64,000 bases of DNA. It comes from Uloborus plumipes. Lineage: Eukaryota; Arthropoda; Arachnida; Araneae; Uloboridae. The notes beneath the pieces were generated by a model that ran no database searches, was not told the DNA's origin, and worked only from the letters and a program-made list of their open reading frames with translations. The stretch spans positions 1-64,000 of the forward strand of contig JAXGGA010005855.1 of assembly GCA_038373865.1 (NCBI GenBank), in the 5' to 3' direction. Every line of letters starts with the position of its first letter. Position 1 is the stretch's first letter. Of the stretch, positions 1-10,373 are shown piece after piece. A program made the position numbers and the translations under genes.

Positions 1-932
1 CTCATACTCAGTAGCCAACAAGATCAATACTTAATAGATAAAACAATTCCTGTTAAAAGCATAAATGAGAAACTGCAAAATGTGCAATAATATTACTCAA
101 TGAGCAAGAGGTCTTCAGAGCTCCTGGGAGAGAATTCGTGTATTTGCTTTTTGTATTAATCGTTTTTCTCTATGGTAATATTTTCATTCAATAACGCCCA
201 CATCAAAACTGTTACAACCGCTAAGTATTGGCGAATTTAAAAAAAAAACATGGCAACTAAATTGTTTTATTTATTTATTAACTTTAGACGAGAATGAGAA
301 CTTTTTCATTTTTGTTGTAAAAAAATTGTCTTACGCGTCCATGGTTATAAATTGCACAAATTTGACTGTACGGTTTTTTTTTTTTTATGTCACGACCACA
401 ATTAGTACAAATCACTATTTTTAACGCACAATTTTTTTTAGAAAGTTGATACTTTATGCGAGCCTACGTATAAAGCTACCTTTGTTCACATGTGTTAAAA
501 TTAACAGTAAAATTTTAATTACTGGATTTAAAGGAGCATACATTCGTACAATAGTCACAGCCGCAACAATGGAGAGAGCAAACAATATTTCAATAATGAA
601 AAAGAATAAACACATTTTTTAAAGTAATTAGCAATAAGTATGTACATTGATTTTTTAAAAAATAACTATTAGTACCTACAACTTTCAAAAATAAATAATT
701 ATTTTCTCAATGAAAAAACAAACATCGTCCTAAATTTATTTGAATGTTCATGCTGCGGTTCGCAACATGAACATCCTGTTATAAAATTTTATAACTAGAT
801 CAAAAAGTGATAAATAATGCATCCCCGGAAACAAAAATATGCATTAAAATGCTAAATTATGGGCATACTAAATTTCAATTGTAATCTTAGTTATACCTGT
901 GAATGTAACTTCAGTAATATAAATAATTCAGA
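1..932. other. AT-rich non-coding stretch
   Basis: No open frame, splice-bounded exon or repeat boundary is recognisable here. The stretch holds A/T homopolymers and short imperfect hairpins only. Confidence 0.5.
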
Positions 933-940
933 ATGGTTCG

Positions 941-1115
941 AAGGCCGGACATTTAGGGGGGGGCAGAGGGGGTCAATTGCCCCCCCCCCCTGGCTTTGAG
1001 AAATCAATGTATTTACATATAAGTGGGCGTGGTTTTTGCTGTTTCCCGGTGAAATTGCATTGTGTTTCTACCTTTTGCCCCCCCCCCCCTGAAAAAACTT
1101 GAAATGACGTCCCTG
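941..1115. mobile_element. hAT-like C-rich MITE, copy 1
   Basis: First of five copies of a short repeat whose ends read roughly CAGGCCCGTCATTT and its complement. The ends enclose long runs of G and C and a conserved core (AATCAATGTATTTACATATA, then AAGTGGGCGTGG). The flanks are ATGGTTCG (933-940) and ATGGTGCG (1116-1123), an 8-bp duplication with one mismatch, as expected for the hAT superfamily. It has no coding capacity. The first base differs from the other copies. Confidence 0.75.
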
Positions 1116-1123
1116 ATGGTGCG

Positions 1124-1604
1124 TGACTGACGATCTGGATGCTATATTCGTATGCAACATGTGATGCGTCAAAGATTTTTTGTTTCCTTTTTTTTTAAGT
1201 GGGAAATTTTTGGCATATGGAGCACAACTCAACAGATGGAGCCACTACCGCCATGCAATCTTGCATGATAGAGGAGCAAAGGCTGGTGGATGCGAGACTT
1301 TGGCAGACCACCAGTTTGAAAGAGAAACTACACAACGTTTGAGGTCCAAAAGGGAAACATATAGCAATTTGTCAGTGTTTAAAAAACTTAAAAAGAAGGA
1401 ACGAAACGTTCCTGGAAAATAATGAGCAGCTAGTGTGTGCCTACTGTCTGACAGCAAATTATGTGGCATAAGACAGGAAAGTTTCCCGCTAAAAGTCAGT
1501 CATCTTTCCATTGAAAGACAGTCGAGTTTCTGAAATGCATCAGGAAACTTCAGAGAAAACTTGGATATGTTTATTGAAATAGTTCAACACCTTCTTGAAT
1601 CACT
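1124..1604. other. Non-coding interval with an 80-codon open frame
   Basis: An ATG-started frame at 1180-1422 is somewhat less biased than its surroundings but resembles no family I know. It is overlapped by an antisense frame of similar length and has no visible splice context. I treat it as chance or a decayed repeat. Confidence 0.35.
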
Positions 1605-3762
1605 ATAGAAAGCAGGGACGTCATTTTAAGTTTTCCCAGGGGGGGGGGTGCAAAGGGTCCCAACACAATGAAATATCATCGAAAAACATTAAAAACCACG
1701 CCCACTTATATGTACAGTCATAGAAAAAAAAAAACGAAACACTCGCTCGTATTCGAAGACTATTAACACTAGAGACACGTGTAATATGTTATTTTTTCAG
1801 GAATAATGTGCTCTATAAATTTCTATTGGTAAATTGTTGTTAAGGGGTCGTCTTCATATAAAAATCGGCATCAACTTTAAAATTTTCTATGAAAACCCCC
1901 CTTTTTTATCGCATATTTGTGATCAGCAACATCATTTAACTTTGTATACCAAATTGTTTTAAATTTGCTCCGGCCGTTGCTTCACAATTGAACTGAGAAA
2001 AAACCGTCCCGTAATGTTAAAAATATTTCTAATACTTGGGCATATAATACCTAAACCACGATAGGTACGGCAAAGTTTGTTTTTTTATATCAAAGTATGA
2101 ACCAACCCAACAATAAAAACGTCATTGATTTCGTCTCAGATAAAATTTTGAATTTTTTATGAATTTTGAAATTAATATTTGAAAAAATGATGATCTGGAA
2201 CCATATAATATTTTGATAGAGAAACAATCTAGAAGGGGTTTCAAAGGAGAATCCAAAATGGGAGCTCAAAATATCCAGTAGTTTTTGAGATATGCTAAAA
2301 GAACCATTTTTAGGGATCATATACAACTGTGCAAACTGAAACAATAGCAGGGAATTTCTATGAAAAGAAAGAGGATTATGCTAATCCACCAGTTGCAGAA
2401 CATGCTCAGCGTTTTTATATAGTATTTAGTTTTCAACAGTTATAATATGCTCAAAGCGAAACACTAATAAAACTGCTGAGTATACGTATTTTAAAAACTG
2501 GTAGGCAATCCAGTGTTTTATCCATTTGTGAGAAGTCTGCATTCATGCAACATGTAGCAATTCAGAAAACTTTTTACGTGGACACTTGATTTTCATGGCA
2601 AACTATGGTATCTCGGAAGGTTATTTGGAATAATTTGTAACGATTAGACGTTTTTTTTAACTTCTGAACCACTGTTTTAACATTTTTGCCAATCCTAATA
2701 CAGTAGTTTATATAAATACAAGAGGTTACATTTAAGTTGTAACCTCTCTCCAAAAGGTGTGTGCTGCAACGGTTAGTGCGTAGCTAAAAGTATACATTAG
2801 GGTGAGTCGAAAAAATCGATTTTTTTATTTCGAAATCGCATTACCTCTCAAAAGTTGTGGTTTAGTATCCACAACTTGGGAAAAATAAGAAAAAAATTCT
2901 AAGTTGACGTCTTCGGTTCGCGCATGAGGCTCAAAGTTGGAAAAAATATGTTAAAAATGGAAATTTTCAAAAGGAAAAAAGAAAAAAAAATTGTAACTTT
3001 TTATAATGCAACTGCCATAAGCTGTAAATATTTTGTGCATTTTTAATCTAAAAAAATATTTTATAGCTTTTACATACGATCATTAGTTTGCACATCAGCC
3101 TTAAATTGGGCTAAAATCGCCTACAATGTCAAATTTCGAAAATATCGATTTTTTTTATTTCGAAATCGCATTACCTCTCAAAAATTGTGGTTTGGTATCC
3201 AAAATTTGGGAAAAATAATAAAAACAAATCTAAGTTGACTCCTTCGGTTCGCGCATGAGGCTCAAAGTTGGAAAATATATGCTAAAAATGGAAATTTTCA
3301 AAAAATAATTTGAAAAATAAAAAGTAATTATTTTCTATCGAATCTGATTTAAATTGTTAGTAGATAACATAATTTGAACCGAAAAATATACATATAACTT
3401 TTAGAAGATACATTCTGTTTGTGCATAAGGCTCAAAATATGAAAAAAAAAAGTCAAAAACTGAACCAGAACGCACTACATCGGCACTGTGCCGGTATATT
3501 TTTATTCTACAGCCGACTTTTCTAGACATTACACATATTCTAGGAGACAGTTCAAAGTCCCTGCAGTCTGCACTCCCTTCGGTTGTCACTTAGTCAGCTA
3601 GACCCGCCAAACAAACAGTATCTTTAATTAGCAACTGAAAGTGGATCAAAAAGTACAGCGTGTTTAGCTTTGGGTGAGTTTTTTTTTTTTTTTTGTAACT
3701 TTATAGCATATTTTTATGCTCAAGTTTTGTTATACTGTTCTCCGTTCTCCGACTAATAAATA

Positions 3763-3861
3763 ATGGAACCCCGGAAAACTTCTAAACGTTTAATTGTTTG
3801 TCCGTTTTTTGGTGCACCGAAAGGGTTAAGTCAAAGTGTTTTTACCCACATGTGTTGTTAA
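3763..3861 (+). pseudogene. Start of a decayed reading frame, left-arm copy
   Basis: A 32-codon frame begins MEPRKTSKRLIVCPFFGAPK and stops at TAA. The same start occurs on the opposite strand in the right arm (4449 downward). It may be the first exon of the parent element's transposase, duplicated when the foldback arose. It contains no recognisable domain, so the family is unknown. Confidence 0.4.
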
Positions 3862-4194
3862 CTTGTTTTGAAGAAAAATCGCAATCTGTAAAAGGCGAAC
3901 CTTTTTCAAGGATTTCAGATTGCATATCTGCTTAAATAGAAGAAATTTACTGCAAAGCTTCTATACCAATGTACAGTGGTAATACCAATGTGCGTTCTAT
4001 ACCAATGTACAGATGTATAGTGTACATCTACAAGAGATTGGCTTTTTAGCACAAGAACACGAAAAATTCATTGCACACTTGAAAGAAGCAACGTCAAAAA
4101 GTTTAGACTTCGCTTAATTAACAAAATGATTGAGTTTTGTCTTGAAGTTCAATTTATCTTTATCACGACTAAATGACTTTCTCAAAGCGTAGTA

Positions 4195-4449
4195 TTATGG
4201 TAATCCTTTATCAATTTTACAATACGTACATGACTGACCGTTGGTATAGAAGCTTTGCAGTAACTTTCTTCTATGAGCTATGCAATCTGAAATCCTTGAA
4301 AAAGGTTCGCCTTTTACAGATTGCGATTTTTCTTCAACGCAAGCTAACAACACATCTGCACATGTGGTTAAAACACTTTGACTTAACCCTTTCGATACAC
4401 CAAAAAACGGACAAATAATTACACGTTTAGAAGTTTTCCGGGGTTCCAT
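4195..4449 (-). pseudogene. Decayed reading frame, right-arm copy
   Basis: An 84-codon frame whose first ~25 residues match the left-arm frame (start MEPRKTSKR, then CPFFGVSKGLSQSV). It continues further because the left arm has a stop in its place. Two cysteines follow in the region ADVLLACVEEK...ISDCIAHRRK, but no metal-binding or catalytic pattern can be named. It is probably the 5' end of a transposase. The two arms give two independently decayed versions. Confidence 0.4.
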
Positions 4450-6115
4450 TATTTATTATTCGGAGAACGGAGAACAGTATAACAAAACTTGAGCATAAAA
4501 ATATGCTATAAAGTTACAAAAAAAAAACTCACCCAAAGCTAAACACGCTGCACTTTTTGATTCACTTTCAGTTGCTAATTAAAGATGCTGTTTGTTTGGC
4601 GGGTCTAGCTGACTAAGTGACAACCAAAGGGAGTGAAGACTGCAGGGACTTTGAACTGTCTCCTGGAATATGTGTGATGTCTAGAAAAGTCGGCTGTAGA
4701 ACAAAAATATACCGGCACAGGGCCGCAGGACACTGCGTTCTGGTTCAGTTTTTGACGTTTTTTTTCATATCTTGAGCCTTATGCACAAACAGAATGTATC
4801 TTCTAAAAGTTATATATAATTTTTTGGGTTCAACTTATGTTATCTACTAACAATTTAAAGCAGTTTCGACAGAAAAAAAAATTACTTTTTTTTCAAATTA
4901 TTTTTTGAAAATTTCCATTTTTAACATATATTTTCCAACTTTGAGCCTCATGCGCGAACCGAAGTAGTCAACTTAGATTTTTTATTTATTTTTCCCAAAT
5001 TTTGGATACCAAACCGCAACTTTTGAGAGGTAATGTGATTTCGAAATAAAAAAAAAATCGATATTTTCGAAATTTGACATTGTGGACGATTTTAGCCCAA
5101 TTTAAGGCTGATGTGCAAACTAAAGATCGTACGTAAAAGCTATAAAATATTTTTTTAGATTAAAAATGCACAAAATATTTACAGCTTATGGTATTTGCAT
5201 TATAAAAAGTTACAGTTTTTTTTTCTTTTTTCTTTTTGAAAATTTCCATTTTTAACATATTTTTTTCCAACTTTGAGCCTCATGCGCGAACCGAAGACGT
5301 CAACTTAGATTTTTTTTCTTATTTTTCCCAAGTTGTGGATACTAAACCACAACTTTTGAGAGGTAATGCGATTTCGAAATAAAAAAATCGATTTTTTCGA
5401 CTCGCCCTAGTATACATCCATCTTCGTTTAATCAAAAAGATAGAATGTTGCGTTTTTCCCTTGAACTCTACACAGTAGGGTTTTCTCTTCCAAATTTCAA
5501 AAAAATATTATAACTTTAACAAAACCCGAGAATTTTTAATTAATTACGAAAAGCAAACGTATTATTGCGAGTACCTTTAGGTAATTTAATCGAAAAAATA
5601 TCATTTGTCTACTCTTTGTAAATTTTGACTTTGAAAGTAGCTTTTTAAATGTGGTGGTGGTCCCTAAATCTTCGGTCGGTCATAACTTTTGTTCTACTGG
5701 TCCTAAAGTGATGCCGCTTGGTACCCAGCATAATTTTGGCCCTCCGCACCTAATTATGTAACCAAATGTAGGGGTTCCCATTTGAAAATTCAGACTTTGA
5801 GTTCATTTCACTTTGTATATAGCCCCTTATCAAAATTTTACTCACATAGTTTAAAGAAGACTTTAATCCATGTCAGAAGACACCTTTCTTTTGTTCTTGG
5901 CAAGTATAGCAGCCGAATAATTCAGTGTTTCGTTTTTTTTTTCTATGACTGTACATACATTGATTTCTCAAAACTGGGGGGGGGTGGCAATTGACCCCCC
6001 TGAACCCCCGAAATGACGGGCCTGATAAAAAATCTACTAATACATATATGGCTAAAACTAAGCAAATAGCGAATAGTTTATTTGCTTGCAATTCTTGCAA
6101 AACTAATTTCTTTAA

Positions 6116-6333
6116 CCCTTTTTGTCCCAAATTAATTTTTAAAATTTTGAAAATCAGTAGGGTCTGAGGCCTTTCTTAAGAAAACTGTTTCTGATCACAT
6201 GTACCATCTGTCAGCCTCTCAGCGAAGTAAAAGGAGTGGTACTCAAAAGCTTCAGCATGATTACAGCCATTTAGGATTCATAATATTAAATTAATACAAA
6301 CGGGACTTCGGAGTCCCGTCGGGGCATAAAGGG
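6116..6333. mobile_element. piggyBac-like MITE
   Basis: The termini CCCTTTTTGTCCC (left) and GGGGCATAAAGGG (right, complement CCCTTTATGCCCC) are each bordered by TTAA (6112-6115 and 6334-6337). A CCC start and a TTAA target are the signature of piggyBac elements. A subterminal hairpin, CGGGACTTCGGAGTCCCG, lies at 6301-6318. The element is 218 bp with no coding capacity. Confidence 0.75.
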
Positions 6334-6335
6334 TT

Positions 6336-7440
6336 AAATCAATCAAATTATTCCTTGAAATTGAGTTACAAATTAAAAAAGGAAAAAACACTTCCTATAC
6401 ACACTTCAAAGAAATTGTAAAACATGTCAAAACACACCTCAATAATATTACAAAATAATTAGCAAACACAAACCAACCAAGTTCAATTCTCTTTCGCTGA
6501 TCTGACTCTGAAAACTAAATATTTTTAAATCAATCAAATGTACTTCACTGAAGAGAAAATTTAGTCCTTCAAACTGAACTACAAATTTAAAAAGAGAAAA
6601 CACTTTCATATACACACCGCAAACCAAGGGCGGATACAAGGGAGGAGCGATGGGGGTGTTCGCCCCTCCCTTGAGGGACTCTTCTCCAGCAGTTTTTAGA
6701 TTTTGAAGTTGAAAAAAGGCAATTTTAGTTGATTTTTGATGATATTAAGGGAAAGGGTGCGGATGTGGGCTCTGATCTGGAAATTTTTCGAAATGGAAGA
6801 TCAAAACTTTGTAATCAACATGTGTCAATAAGATGCATGGCGAAAAAAAATGGGCAAGTAAGAAAAAAAAATCACCGCTTCTCCCTTGGAATATTTCTGG
6901 ATCCACCCTTGCCGCAAACATATTTTAAAACATTTCAAAACACATTGCAATAAAATTACAAAATCATTAACGAACACAACACTAACAAAAGTTCAATTCT
7001 CTTTTCGCTGATGTGATTCAGAAAACTTTATTTCTTCAAATCAATCAAATGTGCTTCATAGGAGAAAAAAATTTAGTCCTTGAAATTGAATTAGAAATTT
7101 AAAAAGAAAAACACTTTCCTATACACACTTCAAACAAATTATAAACATCTCAAAACACTTCTCAATAAAATTACAAAATAATTAGCAAACACAAACCAAC
7201 CAAGTTCAACACTCTTTCGCTGATGTGATTCAGAAAATTTAATTTCTTTAAATCAATCAAATGTGCTTCATAGTAGAAAAAATTTTAATCCTTGAAATTG
7301 AATTAGAAATTTAAAAAGAAAAAACACTTCAAACAAATTATAAAACATCTCGAAACACATCTCAACAAAACTACAAAGTCAAGAACAAACACAAACCACA
7401 AAAGTTTAATTCACTTTCGCTGCATAAGTGATTGAATGAA
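6336..7440. repeat. Tandem array of about four ~200-bp units
   Basis: The motif AAATCAATCAAAT marks unit starts at about 6336, 6527, 7038 and 7250. Each unit continues with TTCCTTGAAATTGA-like sequence, a TACACACTTCAAA-like segment, AAATAATTAGCAAACACAAA and TTCTCTTTCGCTGATGTGA. Spacing is 191-216 bp once the 295 bp added by the hAT MITE insertion in unit 2 is removed. The array directly abuts the piggyBac-like MITE. Units differ by scattered substitutions and indels. Confidence 0.8.
6625..6911. mobile_element. hAT MITE (CAAGGGCGGATAC family), copy 1
   Basis: The termini CAAGGGCGGATACAAG and CTGGATCCACCCTTG are inverted repeats with one internal mismatch. A perfect 8-bp duplication, CCGCAAAC, flanks them at 6617-6624 and 6912-6919. 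The interior matches the copy at 13568-13858 in the opposite orientation. It is 287 bp, non-coding, and inserted into unit 2 of the surrounding tandem array. Confidence 0.92.
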
Positions 7441-7669
7441 TTAGAGAAATGAATGGCGAAAAAACTCATTTCCTCAGATCATTCAATCCCATGTTTTCAT
7501 TGAAAAGAAACTTTTTTCTCTCTCTCCATACCTATATCCGAGACTCTTTGGATGAAACGAACTCTTAAAAACTTGGAAGTACTCCATAGACGTAGAGGCG
7601 TGATTTTCCATGTTTGATAGCGTCAGCAGGAAACTGCAGGGGCAAGGCTCGGAGGAAATCTATTGTACG

Positions 7670-9035
7670 TCTAATACAACGTCACCACCCCACCTCACTA
7701 AACACAACAATATTACGTCTTATGATTTATGACCTTAAAGAAAGGGGATGTGAGTATTTCACTTAAACTGCGAAAGATTTTTTCTACAGGCAGGACATTA
7801 TTATTTATTTTATTTGAAAGAGTATTTATATTGGATGATATTTAAGTCGGTCCCCGGTTTGCTTTCCCCCTTTTCACTTGCCGTTTACCGTTAAGTCTGA
7901 ACTACTTTTTTTTTTTTTTTCTTCTTCTTTTACGAAGAACTATGTTTTGGCACTTACATGAGTGAATTTGGAGGGAGATCTCGAGATCTAATTACGTGAT
8001 ATTGACATGTTTATTTGTTTATTTATTTCCAAGGCGTGAAATTACTCCGCGACATTTTTTAGAGTTAAATGTATTTTGGAAGAGTATTTATATTGGATGA
8101 TATTTAAGTCGGTCCCCGGTTTACTTCCCCCCTTTTCACTTATCGTTTACCGTTAAGTCTGAACTACTTTTTTTTTTCTTCTTCTTTTTCTTATTTTTGG
8201 GACTGATATGAATGAATTTCGAGTGAGGTGTGTAATTACTGTAGTAATGGTTGCCTAGCTTTTGATTAATAGGCATGTATTTGAATATTTGAAAAATTAA
8301 ATGTCGCTCAAAATTCCTGTATTTACCCTTAAGGCGACTAAAATTGAGTTTTGTATAACGTCACCTCACCACCCCACCTCACTAAACACAACAATATTAC
8401 GTCTTATGATTTATGGCCTTGAAGAAAGGGGATGTGAGTGCCTTTTTCTACAAGTAGGACATTATTATTTATGTTATTTAGAAGAGTATTTATATTGGAT
8501 AATATTTAAGTTTGGGTCCCCGGTTTGCGTTCCCCCTTTTCAACTTGCATTTGACATGTTTAAGTCTGGAGCTACTTTTTTTTTTCCTTCTTTTTCTTAA
8601 GAGACTATGTTTTGGGACTTATATGATGTGAATTTGGAGAGTGAGATCTTGAGATCTAATTTACCTGATACTTGCAGTAGGTTTATTTTATTTATATATT
8701 TACAAGGCCGTGAAATTAACTCCTCGACATTTTTTAGAGGAGTTATCTATTTATTTGGAAGAGCATTTATATTGGATGATATTTCAGGTCCGGTTCCTGG
8801 GTTTTGCTTTTCACTTGCCGTATTACCGTGTAAGTTCTGAACTACATTGTTTTTCTTTCTACTTTTTTCTAGAGACGATATTTTGGGACTGTATATGAAT
8901 GAATTTGGATCAAGGAGTGCAAACTAGTTTGTAATAGATAGTTGCCTGTCTTTTTGATTGATAGGCATGAATTTGCACCATATTAGAAAGTAAATTCCTC
9001 TAAAAAATTCCTGCAATATACTTCGACAGCACCAC
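7670..9035. repeat. ~680-bp tandem duplication with ~265-bp internal repeats
   Basis: Two large units start at CACCCCACCTCACTAAACAC (about 7685 and 8371) and end near the TTGATTAATAGGCATG-like segment (about 8262 and 8955). Inside each unit a second repeat starting GAGTATTTATATTGGATGAT occurs twice (7820 and 8081; 8485 and 8759 with variants). Each is followed by a T-run and a GGGACTTATATGA-like segment. The open frames at 8301-8600 and 8607-8840 fall in this repeat and are not genes. Confidence 0.8.
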
Positions 9036-10371
9036 TTTAAATTATGTTTTGAAATCATATGAGTGACTCAAAAATATGCTTAAATTGGCATCGAAACATT
9101 ATAGTTTGCTAAACTTATGGAGGAATTATCTCGAATAATCGAAAATCTTTTCTTTTATTTAATAATAATTTTTAAAGTCGTTTTATAACTTCTGTAACAA
9201 GTGTTGAATTTAGCGAAAACATTAACTTAGAAAAAGAGGTTAAAAAGTCATGGTCCTCATGCTAACTTAGGATATTTGCCCATTAGTAAGAGATATGGCA
9301 AGGATGTTTTTTAGTAGAGGAGAGAAAATTACTACCTATGGATCTTTTTAGGGCAGTTAAATTTAATTTGGAGGATTGGAAATATACAAAAACTCTGTAA
9401 AAGACTATAATAAGTGTTCAATTCTACTAATGAAATATTAATAATCAATAATGAACAATTCCGCGGTAACGGACTGATATTTTTTAAACGAAACAGCTGC
9501 GAGTTTTTGTAATATTTAAACGCAAAGTATCTGTTGATCAGATGATTTTTATTGTTTATTATTATTATTATTTGCTTATTATTAATTAGTATTATTTTTA
9601 TTATTTATTTTAATTTTTTACAAAAGGGGGGGGAAACGATTTTTTTCTAATGAAACATCATTTCTTTTTTTTTTTAAAAAAAAACATTTTATTTGTTAAT
9701 TATTTTTATTTCTAAAATTGTTGTGGTAACAGATTAAAAATACTGAGGCGTTTTAAATTAACGAGTGTTTGCTTTTTTTGAAAAAAATGTATATTTTGAC
9801 TGTGTTTTCTATTTTTAACTCTTAACTTTTTTTTTGAAAAGGAGTTAAAGATTTTTTTTATGAAAGAAATATGTATAGCTGCATTGTTCAAAAGGTGCTG
9901 CTACTATTATTTCGTATTTACTTTCTATCTATTTTATCAAATGAAACTGTATTTATGACATAATTTGCGTCTTTAGATAACTATGAGAATATTGATCAGA
10001 TGCTATAATGTCGAATGACGGTATATGGGGAAGTAGCTTCGTTTATTCTTGACAGAACCTGTTTAAAATTCGTGATCTTAAAATAAAAATTAACGGCTAC
10101 CAAAAGCAGTGCAGGGATAGTTGCTAGTGTACTATTTTTGATTATAATCAAGTTTGGTAGTCAATCTGTATCGATATGTACTCAGGAGTGCTATTATTTT
10201 TTTCTGTAAAAAAATTGAAGGGCTTGGGAGATGAAGGGATTAAGTGACAAAACAGAAATTGCAAGTAATTAAAGTTCAAAGTTTTATTGTTGCAGTTGTT
10301 GCAGCTTTTTTGTTTTCTAGTTTTGTCGTTGATGTGCGTATGAAATTGGTCTAATGACATCTACCTTGATG
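9036..10371. other. AT-rich non-coding stretch
   Basis: ATT-rich low-complexity DNA (for example 9550-9620) and long T-runs. I see no coding frame, element boundary or splice-bounded exon. Confidence 0.5.
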
Positions 10372-10373
10372 TA

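Larger units (their letters stand above)
2798..5409. mobile_element. 2.6 kb foldback element with 8-bp target duplication
   Basis: The ends read TAGGGTGAGTCGAAAAAATC and its complement (with GCC for ACC). The direct 8-bp duplication GTATACAT lies at 2790-2797 and 5410-5417. The arms run for about 1.2 kb on each side (roughly 2798-3985 and 4230-5409) around a spacer of about 250 bp. Each arm also carries an internal ~330-bp repeat starting near the TTTATTTCGAAATCGCATTA motif (about 2827 and 3153 on the left). The 8-bp duplication and TAGGG terminus suit hAT or a related superfamily. The structure suggests that one end of an autonomous element was copied in inverted orientation. Confidence 0.85.
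1715..5951. mobile_element. Non-autonomous Tc1/mariner-like element, copy 1 (interrupted)
   Basis: The terminal inverted repeats begin CAGTCATAGAAAAAAAA and continue to CGAAACA. They are flanked by TA on both sides (1713-1714 and 5952-5953), the target signature of the Tc1/mariner superfamily. Removing the 2612-bp insert at 2798-5409 and its 8-bp duplication leaves about 1617 bp, the same length as the copy at 10374-11991. An 84-codon antisense frame at 2090-2344 recurs in the other copy, but it reads like low-complexity sequence and shows no transposase motif. The element must have been mobilised in trans. Confidence 0.85.
1613..6024. mobile_element. hAT-like C-rich MITE, copy 2, split by a nested insertion
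   Basis: The left half (1613-1714) and right half (5952-6024) together match the whole of copy 1 read in the opposite direction. The left half ends in AAACCACGCCCACTTATATG and the right half resumes with ACATTGATTTCTCAAA, at the place where copy 1 is continuous. The flanks ATAGAAAG (1605-1612) and ATAAAAAA (6025-6032) agree at six of eight positions, a worn 8-bp duplication. It is therefore the oldest layer of a three-layer nest. Confidence 0.8.

Noticed and set aside
7670..9035. Regular spaced repeats considered as a CRISPR-like array
   Set aside because: Units are hundreds of bp, nested and without unique spacers of constant length; the DNA is eukaryotic.
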